The notes beneath the pieces were generated by a model that made no database searches, was not told the origin of the DNA, and worked only from the letters and a program-made list of their open reading frames with translations. From the NCBI RefSeq assembly GCF_019703515.2, contig NC_059374.1, forward strand, positions 18,955,095-19,019,094: a DNA stretch of 64,000 nucleotides, written 5' to 3'. This stretch comes from Myxocyprinus asiaticus (Eukaryota > Chordata > Actinopteri > Cypriniformes > Catostomidae). Shown piece by piece: positions 1 through 11,507 of the stretch. Position 1 is the first letter of the stretch; every line of letters starts with the position of its first letter. The position numbers and the translations under genes were made by a program.

Positions 1-1440
1 ACGCAGGTAAACCATGTAGGCCTAAATCCTTATAATATTCGCACAATGTAATAGATACAATAGAGAGCTTTGACTTTGGGTTTTCATCATTGTCTTCTGT
101 TTTTGAACAAGCTGTCATGTCATCCTGTCCATGATCAGACGCACATGAAAGACGCGATGGAAATGCACTCCATCTAAGCAGAACAGCCTCCCCTCATAAA
201 CAGCTGCTTCATGTTTGAAGCACTAAAAGCAGAACTGCAACCAGCCAAACATGCTCGCTTTGGTGCCGTTATAGACTGTTGTCCATTCTGACGAGTGATT
301 TAGATCTCACCATGGTGTTTCATGTAAAAGCCACTCTCATTTCTGTTCCGTGAGTGTTGTTGAAGTCTTGCGCCTGCCCAGAACCACTGTTACGTCTGTG
401 AATGAGTTTGAATTCTCTGCTTGTAATAAGAACTTATGCATGAGACAATGCTGTGGTTGAATGGGAGCGTTCCTTTTCATGAATAATGAGAAACGCTACA
501 TCAGACTACTACATCAGTCTTCTCTACAACTAACCACAACTGAGAGTTTACGCATATACCTCATATTTTTCAACGTTGCTTAAACTTTAGTTTTTAAACC
601 AGAAGAATTAAATGGCTCAATAAATAAAAAAATAACCATTTTCCCATTAACAATAAACATAATGAGTTCTAACATTGTTTTCAATTATGTGCAACCTGTA
701 TATACCTGTTAACATCTTAAAAAATTTGTTTTGGGGTTTCATAACCCTATAAAGTCAAAATTGACACAATGACGAGAAGTTATATATCGGTTTTACCGAT
801 TAACACCTTGTACTAACCAGACGCAATGCGATAAGATTCCAGTGACAAGCAATCTGTCTGTCCAATATTCATTCACTAAAATTATGATAAATTACAATAA
901 AATCAGAAATCAGAACAGTTTATTGAAAGAAAATAATGTTCTTACTGAAGACGCATATGGATATATGCTTTCTACGGCATGCCCTGAGGGATAAATACAC
1001 AATCACACACAAACACAGGGCAAAGTTACTATATAAATCACATCTAAATTCAGTCTGTTAACATTGATTGTTTACGCAGTACTTCTGTTCTTCTGAATTG
1101 GTGGGTGTGTGTGTGTGTGTGTGACAAAATCAGGCTGAAGAGAGCGAGACCTCCAGCACAACATTTGGTAAGTGTGTGACACCCATGGCCAAAATCAAGT
1201 TGTTCTAAACCGGCTAGTGAGATGCCGGCTTTAATATACTGTTATACTGTGAGAAGGATTGGGCTGACCGGTGCAACGTTACAGAAATAGAAACCATTCC
1301 AAAAATGGAATAATTGTCGCTTTCGCGGCTGATTAGGACAAAATCTGATTAACATGGAAAAGATACCTTTTCTCATGTGTCGCTGTGTCACATCGGGTAA
1401 GGACATTGTGTTATCGGTGCCTATAGTTGCTTTTTGGAAC
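1..1440. other. tyw1 intron sequence at the left edge
   Basis: No coding exon or RNA gene was recognised. The stretch holds one copy (about 560-748) of an interspersed repeat whose second copy lies at about 6010-6171 and 6621-6654, and a short TG run at about 1105-1124. It is read as intron because the tyw1 exon at 3760 begins inside the protein. Confidence 0.5.
560..748 (+). repeat. unclassified interspersed repeat, uninterrupted copy
   Basis: It shares long stretches with the sequence around 6010-6171 and 6621-6654, including AACCAGAAGAATTAAATGGC-like text and the ending TTTTGGGGTTTCAT. In this copy the motif AAATTTGTTTTGGGG occurs once and is continuous. In the 6 kb copy a SINE sits at that point, so this copy serves as a paralogous empty site. 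The family is not identified. Confidence 0.75.
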
Positions 1441-2552
1441 TAGGGATGTCAAAAGTATCGGTACTTCGGTACCAAGTCGATACTAAAGTAAAAAAAAAAT
1501 GTTACGATACCAGTGTTTATGCAGTAACTGTAGAACCAAGCACTGACTCGGTTCGATACCTGCACGCTGTCTGACATACACACAAGTATTGACTTATTAA
1601 ATGGTGACACACAAATTGATGCTCAATTAATCGAATTAACATCGTGATAGGTCCTAGTGTGTCTAATACACCTCAAAAGGATGTAATTTAGTTAAATATA
1701 TATTCTGTCTGCATGTGCTGTGCGCTTTACAGTGAATGTGTGAAATCACAGCATTTAGAGCATCACAAGTGCTGTGCATGTTGTAATAGATGACAGAACA
1801 GAGTGCTTATTCACTGAGAAGAGCTTAGTGCCTGCAGACTATATGTAGATGACAGCATTTTGCGCTTTAATAATCACACTGGCCATTTAAACAACTGCTT
1901 ATCCGGAGGTGTGAAGCTACCATCAAAAACAGACAAACTTAATAAAATAAGAGCTCAGTTCAACTTGCGACAGAAATATGTTAATACTGTATAGTAACGT
2001 AATATTCACTAAAATGTATATTCATATTAATAATCATTATAATAATAAGTTTAAGCAATATCTCACAAGCAAGATTGCTGTTGTACTTAATAAAAGTTAT
2101 CAATGTTTTCAATTATACTGTGATGCTCTGTTGTGCAGCTCTTTATTTGACAAAAAAACAAGACCAATGTTGTGTTTTAGATTATGCTGTGAGGATCTTT
2201 ACTGTAGTAAATTTAAATTTAATTTAAAAAATAAAGTGGGATGTTGAAAAGCAATTTTTCTATTTTCGTTTTATTAATTCATTTGATCAGACACCATTTT
2301 GATGCTAAGGTTTAATTAAACTTCATGGAATTCAGAAAAAAAAAAAAACGTTTCAGCTGGGCCCTACTTAACTGAAAAACCATTGAAGGAAACATGCATT
2401 TGTTTTATTTTATTATTTACATTGATACTTTCTAAACAGGCTAAAAAAGTGTTCAATAGCATATGTTCAGTTTTTGCTGTTTTATCGAGAACTGTGAAAT
2501 TTTATTGGTATTGGTGCTAACTACTGAAATTTTGGTATCATGACAACCATGT
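1441..2552. mobile_element. hAT-like non-autonomous DNA transposon
   Basis: The left end reads TAGGGATGTCAAAAGTATCG, followed by the GGTACTTCGGTACC-rich sequence typical of this fish hAT family. The right end, read in reverse, begins with a related GGTTGTCATGATACC. Flanking 8-mers TTTGGAAC (1433-1440) and TTTGAAAC (2553-2560) match at 7 of 8 positions, as expected for a hAT target duplication. No transposase-like reading frame was seen. The interior is AT-rich and appears non-coding. Flanking sequence with TATCGGTTAT and ATGCCGAT may belong to another hAT-type element into which this one inserted. Confidence 0.75.
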
Positions 2553-2618
2553 TTTGAAACTATCGGTTATCTGCAAAAATATATGCCGATTAGTTTTTTA
2601 AAATATATTCAGTATATA

Positions 2619-3153
2619 CACTACCAGTCAAAAGTTTTGAAACACTTGACTGAAATGTTTCTCACGATCTTAAAAATCTTTTGATCTGAAGGCGTATGCT
2701 TAAATGTTTGACATTAGTTTTGTAGACAAAAATATAATTGTGCCAACATATTAATTTATTTAATTACAAAACTAAAATTTAATAAATAATTAAAAAAAGG
2801 TTTTGAAATTGATGACTTGGACCAAATAATAAAGAAAAGCAGCCAATAAGTGACCAGCATAGATGGGAACTCCTTCAATACTGTTTAAAAAGCATCCCAG
2901 GGTGATATCTCAAGAAGTTGGTTGAGAAAATGTCAAGAGTACATGTCTGCAAATTCTAGGCAAAAGGTGACTACTTTGAAGATGCTAAAATATAACACAG
3001 TTTTGATTTATTTTGGATTTTGTTTAGTCACAGCATAATTCCCATAGTTTAATTTGTTATTCCATAGTTTTGATGACTTTACTATTATTCTAAAATGTGA
3101 AGAAAATAAAAAAATTATAATAAAGAATAAGTGTTTAAAAACTTTTGACCGGT

Positions 3154-3156
<3 letters not shown>
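2619..3156. mobile_element. Tc1-derived short element (internal-deletion MITE)
   Basis: The ends form an inverted pair: CACTACCAGTCAAAAGTTTT on the left and AAAACTTTTGACCGGTTGTG on the right, with TA before the left end. The 540-bp interior keeps degraded text resembling the end of a Tc1 transposase gene but no open frame. It is too short to be autonomous. The right terminus runs directly into a TG/TA microsatellite, so the right TA duplication is obscured. Confidence 0.75.
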
Positions 3157-3187
<31 letters not shown>

Positions 3188-3188
3188 A
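3153..3188. repeat. TG/TA microsatellite
   Basis: A run of TG dinucleotides passes into a run of TA dinucleotides at the right end of the preceding Tc1-derived element. Confidence 0.9.
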
Positions 3189-3759
3189 TCTTCATCTAGT
3201 GAATATATACAGTAGGCTATAAAAAGCTTAATTTGGTAAATACTTAATTATAGAGCATTGTAATAAAGCCAAGTCTCCATTGTTTCAAAATAAGAGTCAC
3301 TGATGTGTTTCAGGCATTTTTACAATTAAAAGTCCAGCGTTATGCACCTAATCTTCATTTCTCATGGTTATAATTAGGATTTTGGTTGGACCATAATCTG
3401 CATCTAGGATTGTATTCATTTTGACTCTTGTAGCAACTACGTCTGTGCCCGTCATAGTAAGGAAAGGCTAAGACATTTTTTTAACATTCTATAATAAAAA
3501 AAAAAAAACGTAATATAAATATAATAACTTCAACGAATGCCTGCTGTGTTAGAGAACGCACACTTTTTACGATCCAATCAATTCCCAATTGATAAAAAAA
3601 AAAAAACAATTCTCCTTGAATATACTGTTTTACTTGGAAAAATTGCACATTATGGCCGTCATTATGGGTTGTGAATGTCACTTTATACAAACCTCAAACC
3701 AGGTTTGTTGATTTCATTAGGCAGTAATTTCACTGCTTCTCTTTGTGTTTTCCCTCCAG

Positions 3760-3870
3760 CAACAACGTACGGTGTACAGACTGACCCTGGTGAAGGCCTG
3801 GAATGTGGATGAGCTGAAGGCCTACTCGGATCTCATTGCCCTCGGACAACCAGATTTCATCGAGGTCAAG
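3760..3870 (+). CDS. tyw1 internal exon (wybutosine synthase TYW1, C-terminal region)
   Basis: This exon encodes 37 residues running from QQRTVYRLTLVKAWN to DFIEVK, which matches the region after the radical-SAM core of TYW1. TYW1 is the radical S-adenosylmethionine enzyme that converts m1G37 of tRNA-Phe to 4-demethylwyosine, using pyruvate as the two-carbon donor. It catalyses the second step of wybutosine synthesis, after TRM5. The exon is bounded by a pyrimidine-rich tract and AG at 3758-3759 and by a GTATG donor at 3871. It is 111 bp and phase 0 at both ends, and it continues in frame into the exon at 19220. The flavodoxin-like and CxxxCxxC portions of the protein are not in the window and should lie further left. 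Identification is by recognised conserved sequence and is supported by the two downstream exons falling in the right order. Confidence 0.95.
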
Positions 3871-4534
3871 GTATGCTTTCTTCTGCCTAATTTACTGCAA
3901 TAGCGTCTAATGCAGGTGTGTGAACCCTTTTGAGTTTAATAGGTGATGCTTTAATAAGCTATTGCTGGAATCCCACAAATTTTCTTCTAATCCTTTTTGC
4001 AGAAAACAAGGTAATGACCAGGCTCATTAAATTAATTCTCTGTCCTAATGAAGTCATTGAGAGCAAATGAAGCAGGATCCTGAACAGATTGATTTTGGTC
4101 TCAGATAAGATTAACTTGTGTTTTCAGGAGGAATAACTGGAAGCCCTATCCTGCAACAATATGGGTTTGAATGCTAATAAATAAAGGGTATTTTACTTTA
4201 AAACTTAAGTGTTTTATTATGTTAAAATATTTTCATTTCACAGCTTAATATTCAGATACTATTAGTAAGCCATTTGTTGATTTCTCCGAAAAGTGTAAAC
4301 ACTTTGACTTTGTGGCGCTATGAAAATGTTTTTTTTGTTTTTGTTTGAGTGACCCGACCAGCCCAAAACAGCAACATTGACTCAACCTTTGGTGCAAGTT
4401 TGTGGTGGGGCTATCTGTTTGTCCGACCGATTGAAGATAGAGGAAGTGTTCGGTACACTTGTTTGGAAACAATCATAATTTTTTCAGTTGCAGTTGGTGA
4501 AGCTAGAGGTACAAAAGTAACATTCTTCAGCTTT

Positions 4535-5095
4535 AAACCTTTTAGCTCTGAAGGTGTTTTTAAATATTTCCTTTAGCAGTGGTATACCCAAAATTAAAGG
4601 CTTATAACTCTACAAAAAACCAATGTATATAAAGTATATTTTTTGGTATAATTTTAAAGAAAACATTTAAAACATTTTATGATATAGATTGATACATTTT
4701 TAAACTCTCAGCCTAAGAAACAGCTGAAAAATCACAATCTATTTCTATAAAGCAATCAAAAGTTATAGCATTACAAATATAATTTATCCTAGTGTCCAAA
4801 GCTTCTCCAAACAAATAAAACATAATAATTGTACATAAAAAAACTTAATTTCACATGCAAATACAAAAATGACTAAAGGTATGCTCTCCCTCCAAAGCAT
4901 GCAGGCATGAGTAACGAGATCTCGTTCAGTTCCATTCTGTGTCATTTGAGCCATAATTGAGTCTGTGTCATGTACTTGGCGCCATCTCCTGGTGGCCATA
5001 TGTAATTAAAGTGAACAATCCTGTCTGCCCATATTTGGATGACTTCTACCTCTTGTTGCAGCGATCTGAATCCTAACACGATTGGTTTTGCATTC
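4535..5095 (-). repeat. unclassified dispersed repeat, intact copy
   Basis: Read on the minus strand this copy matches, piece by piece, the sequence at about 11722-11794 and then 16640-17101. Shared landmarks include the CATCCAAATATGGGCAGA region, the ACAGAATGGAACTGAA region, the GCATGCTTTGGAG region and the end CAGAGCTTAAAGG/CAGAGCTAAAAGG. The second copy is split by a LINE and a 5S-derived SINE sits at its outer edge. No coding potential is seen. Class is unknown and a non-autonomous DNA transposon is possible. Confidence 0.8.
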
Positions 5096-5639
5096 CATGG
5101 TGCTGGTCAACGTACAACATAATTTCCGATTAAGTCATCTGATCCAGGAAAGCTAATGTGTTTTTAGCCAGATAGCACATTATGTGCTGTGTGCTACTTG
5201 TGTATTTTCTAATGATCTGTGCATCTAATGGTGTGATGTTTTATGTTCTGTTTATTTTTCTTGAAGTTATAAGTGGAAACATGGCTTAAAAACACCTGTT
5301 TACACATAACATGTCAAAGACATGTACTCCGCTATTACTCCCTATATTTTTGTCTGAGAGTAAAACAAATGAGCTGGTTGTATTCTACTCTTTGATAGCT
5401 TTCTAATGACATATTGCATATGGCTATTTGATCAGTCTGATGTTTTTACATCATACATTACAATAATATGAATAGTGAATTATTAATAAATTATCAAATG
5501 AAACACTTCTGATTTGTCTGCAAATTTCAAAGCAGTTGTTCATAATTCCTACATGCATTGTAAAGTACAGCTTCAAAGCTTTTAAACGATACCTATTTTG
5601 TGCTTGTAAAGACTGTAGTTATTAATATTTTGATAACAT

Positions 5640-5790
5640 TTTGTTTCTCGGCAGGTCATCCGAATTATAGATTTCCTTAAACTGATCTTGTTGCACTCCA
5701 ATCACTTTGGAAGCAGTTTAACAAGCTTTGTCTGCCTGTTTTTACTGGTCAGTGTAATGCTAGTAAACCACACCACAACACAGTAGGAGA
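5640..5790 (-). pseudogene. possible fragment of a LINE reverse transcriptase tail
   Basis: Translated on the minus strand with frame changes, the text resembles the segment just after the RT domain in fish LINEs, with a KVIG-like motif. It is short, frameshifted and not decisive. It may be chance similarity. Confidence 0.25.
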
Positions 5791-6009
5791 TAACAGATTC
5801 TATAAAACTCCAATAAAACAATGTCATTAACACATTTCATATCTTAAAATAATTAATCTTCCTTAAAAAGAACAGGTGCTGCTGAACCTTCTTATGGATA
5901 GCATCAGTGTTGGAGTCAAAATTCAATTTGTTATCAAGAATTGTCCCCAAATACTTATATTCAGATACAGTGTATACAGATCCATCACTTGTATAGTAGT
6001 GTGGATAAC

Positions 6010-6654
6010 AGAGGATATTTTATTAACCTTGCTTCAAATTTTATTTTTAAACCAGAAGAATGAAATGGCTCAATAAAATGAAAAATAACTACTTTCCCCT
6101 TAACTATAAACATAATGAGTGCTATCATTGTTTTCAGTGATGTGCAACCTGTACATATCTGTTAACATCTCAAAAATGGTTTTGGGGGTGCCTGGGTAGC
6201 TCAGCGAGTAAAGATGCTGACTACCACCCCTGGAGTCGTGAGTTCAAATCCAGGGCGTGCTGAGTGACTCCAGCCAAGTCTCCTAAGCAACCAAATTGGC
6301 CCGGTTGCTAGGGAGGGTAGAGTCACTTGGGGTAACCTCCTCGTGGCCACTATAATGTGGTTCTCGCTCTCGGTGGGGCGCGTGGTGAATTGTGCGTGGA
6401 TGCCGCAGAGAATAGAGTGAAGCCTCCACACCCGCTATGTCTCCACGGTAATGCGCTCAACAAGCCACGTGATAAGATGCGTGGATTGACGCTCTCAGAT
6501 GCGGAGGCAACTGAGATTTGTCCTCTGCCACCCGGATTGAGGCAAGTCAGTATGCTACCACGAGGACTTAGAGCGCATTGTGAATTGGGCATTCCAAACT
6601 GGAGAGAAAAGGGGAGGGGGAAAAATGGTTTTGGGGTTTCATGACCCCTTAAGT
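6010..6654 (+). repeat. second copy of the 560-748 repeat, interrupted by a SINE
   Basis: The parts at 6010-6171 and 6621-6654 align with the continuous repeat at 560-748. The interruption is a SINE flanked by a 16-bp direct duplication, AAAAATGGTTTTGGGG at 6172-6187 and again at 6621-6636. Confidence 0.8.
6188..6620 (+). mobile_element. tRNA-derived SINE with perfect target-site duplication
   Basis: The head has an A-box-like TAGCTCAGCGAG and a B-box-like GAGTTCAAATCC, the two internal RNA polymerase III promoter boxes of a tRNA gene. A longer tRNA-unrelated body follows, ending in ATTGGGCATTCCAAACTGG and a purine-rich tail. The 16-bp duplication AAAAATGGTTTTGGGG flanks both sides exactly, showing that the insertion is complete. 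The last ~130 bp match, inverted, a fragment at 13058-13202. It resembles cyprinid SINEs of the HAmo/V-SINE type, but I cannot fix the family name from memory. Confidence 0.9.
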
Positions 6655-6701
6655 AGTCATCTAGTGGCTTTAATGACTTTTTAATGAAATGCAAGTGTTA
6701 A

Positions 6702-7424
6702 AGGAATAGTTCACCCAAAAATGAAAATTCTCACATCATTTACTCACCCTCATACCATCCCAGATGGGTATGACTTTCTTTCTTCTGCAGAACACAAATT
6801 AAGATTTTTATAAGAATATCTCTGCTCTGTGGGTCCATACAATGCAAGTGAATGGGTGCCAAAATGTTGATGCTCCAAAAATCACATAAATGCAGCATAG
6901 AAGTAATCCATAAGACTCCAGTGGTTAAATCTATATATTCAGAAGTTATATTATAGGTGTGGGTGAGATAAATATAAATATTTAAGTCAGTTTTTGCTAT
7001 AAATTCTTCTCCCTGTCCAGTAGGAGGCGATATGCGCAAAGAATGTGAATCACCAAAAACACAAGAACAAGAATGTGGAAGTGAAAGTTAAAGTGGAGAT
7101 TGACAGACTGAGCAGGTAGGAGAATTTATAGTAAAAACTGACTATATAATATTGTTCTGTTTCTCACCCACACCTTTCAAATTGCTTCAAAAGACAATGA
7201 TTTAACAACTGGAGTCAAATGGATTACTTTTATGCTGACCTATGTGATTTTTGGAGCTTCGAAATATTGGCACCCATTCACTTGGATTGTATGGACCAGC
7301 TGAGAAATTCTTCTAAAAATCTTAATTTGTGTTTCTGATGAAGAAAGAAAGTCATACCCATCCGGAATGGCATAAGTGTGCATAAATGATGAGAGAGTTT
7401 TCATATTTTGGGTGAACTATCTCT
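6702..7424. mobile_element. TTAA-flanked foldback element with long inverted ends
   Basis: The left end begins AGGAATAGTTCACCCAAAAA right after TTAA (6698-6701). The right end finishes GGGTGAACTATCTCT just before TTAA (7425-7428). About 300 bp on each side are imperfect inverted copies. For example, CATACAATGCAAGTGAATGG on the left answers the CCATTCACTTGGATTGTATG region on the right. The element is therefore nearly a complete palindrome. It has no coding region. TTAA target choice fits the piggyBac or Kolobok superfamilies, and I cannot decide between them. Confidence 0.85.
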
Positions 7425-7429
7425 TTAAA

Positions 7430-8750
7430 TTCAGATCCAAAGGTTCTTGTCCTACTTAATCAACCTGTCCCCAAGATATACTAAATAGATTAAATCTCTC
7501 TGCATCTCAGCCAGTTACTGAGTTTTTTTTTAATTTGCCTTAATGCATTTGGTGTTTGTTGACCTGTGTAATTACACTGTCATGCATAAATTGTAAAGCT
7601 TCATCTGCAGCACTTAACTGATCTTAAACTTAGTTTTAATAAGTGGGTTGTTCTGATACGGTTTGTGCTGATAAGGTCGCAAACAGCAGAGTGAATCAGG
7701 TGTTAAATGCAAATAATAAAATGCAACTAACCATATCGATCAGTCGAAGAAATGTATTTTTTACATGTGTTTATACATGAGTAATGAGCAATTAATAGCT
7801 GATTACAGTTACATTTCATGTTTAACAACTAAGCAAGAAAGAGAAACTGTGGCTTGTGCTAAATGGCAGTTTCTGCATTTCATCCAGGAAGATCTTTCAC
7901 TACTATTTTATTCATCCATGTTTCTAATCTTTCCCTGTTCATATGTAAAGATCCACAAAACTGGCTTTAATCTCATTACGAGTCAACAGCCAATCATGTG
8001 ACCTGTGAGCACAGCTGCCCTGTAGTAAGCCTGCCTCAACACATTCACATTCAATGCATAGCCACTCCAAAGTTAAGCCGACTTCAACTATGACATCCTG
8101 TTACCTAGCAACAATAATCGCCCACTTTGATAGACTGCAGAAGGCGAGGATTTACGCCTTCTTTAGTGGGATAAAATAAAGGCCATGAAAAAGTGTGAGA
8201 ACATATTGCTGAATTTACCCCAACATAGGCTGGCTGTCTGAAACTCTAAGCCTGCCTTTTTCCTTTTTAATAGTTGTCACCTCTAGATTAATATTACAAA
8301 TGTCAAATTACACTTTTGCTGTTTGCTATTATTTTGTTTACAATTGAGCTCTATCACTAAGGCGTAGTCTCATGTTTGATTACACACCAGATCCAATAGT
8401 GAGATTTCAACGATTTATAGAAGACATTTGCCCTAATGGTGTCACTTTGATTTTAATGATTGAACTGGGCAAGCAGGTGTTCATCAAACCTTCCAAATAG
8501 TGCCACTAATCATCTGGAATGTTTGTCTTTAATGTTTTGCTTACTCTTGATGCCCCAATGCAAACATAACATGTTTGCTGATTCACAAAAGTATTAAAGT
8601 TATGTTTTTATTACTGTTTATTTGTGTGCCTACTCTGACTTGTCAAAAGTAAATTGCTCCAATTATAATCAGTAAAACTGTCTACACTGGAAGCATTTGT
8701 TGCAGAACATCACAATTAGCCTTAATTTAAAGGGCACTGTTTCTGTTTTT
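7430..8750. other. tyw1 intron stretch with nothing recognised
   Basis: No exon, RNA gene or repeat family could be assigned on either strand. The small open frame at 7765-8001 has no recognisable features. Confidence 0.5.
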
Positions 8751-8754
8751 GATG

Positions 8755-9100
8755 TGCTGCAGAGAAACAACGTTGGTTAGTTAGTTTAGTTAGTTAGTTA
8801 ACATGCTGCAGAGCAACTCTAATGACTTTAGCTAATTAGTCAGCTAGTTATTTAGTTAGTTGACATGGCTGCAGAGCCACTCCAACCATGTTAGTTAGTT
8901 AGTTAGTTAGTTAGTTGATGTGCTGCAGAGCAATTTCAACAGTGTGAGCTAGTTAGTCAGCTAGTTAGTTAGTAAGTTAATTTGTTTGTTTGTCCGTTAG
9001 TTAACATGCTACAGAGCAACTCCAACAGCATTTGCTATTTAGTCAGTAAGCTATTAAGTTAGTTAGGACAACTTCAGCCATGTTACTTAGTTTGTTAGAG
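8755..9100 (+). repeat. GTTA-rich minisatellite with a CTGCAGAG-anchored unit
   Basis: An irregular tandem array. A core close to ATGCTGCAGAGCAACTC recurs near 8755, 8803, 8864, 8920 and 9004. Each core is followed by an AACA/AACC segment and a variable number of AGTT tetranucleotides, so the unit length varies from about 48 to 86 bp. It is non-coding. Confidence 0.8.
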
Positions 9101-9269
9101 TAGAGCTGGAATGAAAACAGACCTTTTCTATGTGGATTGTTCACCGATTTTGCACCGATATGACTATGCAAAGGTACTCAGAAGGCTGCATTCTTAAACA
9201 TTTTTATCAAAGAATATTTGACATTATTATTATACATTGTCAACCAATTCTTGAAATGAACACTGAGAA

Positions 9270-9425
9270 AATAAAGAATAAATAAAAATACAATAAATAG
9301 CTAAATAAAAATCAGTACTGTATGTTCAGTATCAGTCAGTTGCTGACCATTTAAATAAAGAATAAATAAAAATACAATAAATAGCTAAATAAACATCAGT
9401 ACTGTATGTTTAGTTTCAGTCAAAT
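9270..9425 (+). repeat. tandem duplication, unit about 82 bp
   Basis: The segment starting AAATAAAGAATAAATAAAAA near 9270 is repeated near 9352 with few changes, including CAGTACTGTATGTTCAGT versus CAGTACTGTATGTTTAGT. Confidence 0.8.
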
Positions 9426-10214
9426 GCTATTTTAATACTGCCAGTCAATTAGTGGCAGGTTGTAAAACAAGAAACATTTACACCTGCCGAGTGAAGAGAT
9501 AAAAAGCGGCAGCGGTGTTACACCGTATTCTGCTATTCAAGTTCAGGGGAAACTTTCAATGATGGAAAACCAGACTTTTAAATATTACATTTTGTAAATG
9601 CAATGACTGGAATTGTTCGGTTGAAGGGGGTACCAAACTGTGAATCCTGAACAAAACATTTTGGTGAATGCATGTTTACACATTAACTTCCTCTCAGCTG
9701 ACAAGCAATGAAAGTAGCTACATGGTTAGCTATAAGCTCGTTGTCACGGAGAGTAAAAGATGGACGTTGTTAATTTACTTTCCAGCATTGCGTCTCACCA
9801 ACTAGGTAACAACGTAGCATGAAATCAACACTCAACAGACACAATCCACTACTGCACCGTTGTCTGCTGAGCTGCAAATAGATGCTCTGGTGCTTACCTT
9901 TCAATCTGCTACATTACTGACTGAACTGATAAACTATAGCTGGCTAACAGCAAACAGATGTGATAAACATGAGTGACATGGTTGTCAGGGACAGGGTTAA
10001 CGTTATATTAGTCATATTGAAAAGGGAAAATGATGGGGTCATTGTTCAATAACTTTCCAGGATGTATTTCACACACTAGTTAACAACTTACCATGAAGAC
10101 ACCGCTTAACTCCGCACTGTCACCAGAACCACCGTCAGCTCAGCTCTGTAAACAGTGGAGTCGCAGCACGCTCTGCTGGACAAACTACGTTATGACACCA
10201 ACTCTAAATCACCC

Positions 10215-10372
10215 CAAGCATTGTTTTCTGCATTATATGTTCTGAAAAAAAAGTTTTCATATCTATGCATATCGGAAAACATATACTCCGATAATGATAT
10301 ATCTGTGAAAGGCTAATATTGACAGATAATATTGGCCGACCGATAAATCGGTCGGGCACTAGTCTAGACTGG
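10215..10372. mobile_element. terminal part of a hAT-like element
   Basis: The text around CCGATAATGATATATC and GGCCGACCGATAAATCGGTC is characteristic of one end of a widespread fish hAT family in which CCGATA/TATCGG blocks are frequent. The opposite end was not located, so the element may extend left towards 9100 or be a fragment. Confidence 0.45.
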
Positions 10373-11180
10373 CTTACTAATTTATTTAACCTTTTGTTTT
10401 TAACCATCTGTAAACGCAGATTTTGTAAAATTATTGTGCACTTCTATAATAACCCATGCAAAGTACTAAGAGCTAACAGATGATTGGTATTAGTGAATAT
10501 TTTAAGATGACATGCAGCTTCTTTTAAGGTGTTGTGGCATGACAAGTCAAAACGCATCATTGGTCACTTCCAGTGTAACACAGCAAATAAACAACCACAA
10601 CTCATTCCATCCAATGCACCAACTTTTAGCAATCAACCCAGAATCCTTATCTTTTAAACTTTACAAGTCATCCTTCTCAATACTTCCATTTCTTTACCCT
10701 TATTTATTTAGATAAATTATGCTTTGCTCACATGAAATCAGACGACTGGTTTCCTCAGCCATTAGTCACAGTTTATATATAGCCAATCATCAGATATATT
10801 GACATATCATTTTCTTCTGTAGGGCTCTAGTGAGCCAGTCATCAAATCACCAGCAATGGCAGCATTTTGTTTTGTGTATATTTGGCCACTTTTGCGGACA
10901 TGGAACAGAGTGGTGATTTATATGGAGTATAATGAAGTTCAGTGGTAGTTTGATGTGTTTCCATGAGTTATGGAGCTGTTCTACCCCTCCAGCTGTTTTG
11001 GCCGAGTGCAGCTTGCCCCTGTGGTAATTACTGCACCCAACATCTGCTTCTAACCATTCACATTTCTCAACACCTTTGAGTTCCCTTTGCTTTTAATTTA
11101 TACACGTATGATGTATTCAGTAGGTACACACCATATTTACTCAAGCTGTCAGATATCAGAGGTTTTTCATTGTTGTTTAA

Positions 11181-11500
11181 AGGAATAGTTCACCCTCATG
11201 CCATCACAGATGTGCATGACTTTCTTTCTTCAGCTGAACACAGATTTTTAGAAGAATTTCTAAGCTCTGTTGGTCCATACAATGCAAGTGAATGGGTACC
11301 AGAACTTTGAAGCTCCAAAAGCACATAAAGGCAACATAAATGTTATCCATAAGACTCCAGTGGTTAAATTCATGTGTTCTGAAGCGATATGATGGGTGTG
11401 GGTGAGAAATAGATACATATTTAAGTCCTTTTTAGTATAAATCTCAACTTTCATATTCACATTCTTCTTTTTTGTTTTTGGCGATTCACATTCTTCCTGC
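11181..11500 (+). mobile_element. TTAA-family element, left half only
   Basis: It starts AGGAATAGTTCACC directly after TTAA (11177-11180) and follows the left half of the 6702-7424 element, including CCATACAATGCAAGTGAATG and TAAGACTCCAGTGGTTAAAT. The right half is missing and a 5S-derived SINE follows immediately. Confidence 0.75.
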
Positions 11501-11507
11501 ATAAGGA

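Noticed and set aside
18..540. Possible upstream tyw1 exon near the left edge
   Set aside because: No open frame with TYW1-like residues and proper splice sites was found before 3760.
4245..4576. Overlapping 75-residue frames on opposite strands near 4.3 kb
   Set aside because: Neither has recognisable motifs or splice context, and both lie in intron sequence next to a repeat.
6188..6260. tRNA gene
   Set aside because: The tRNA-like promoter boxes belong to a SINE with target-site duplications and a long non-tRNA body. A full cloverleaf was not evident.
6357..6694. Open frames of 95 and 114 residues around 6.4-6.7 kb
   Set aside because: They lie in the body of the tRNA-derived SINE, which is non-coding.
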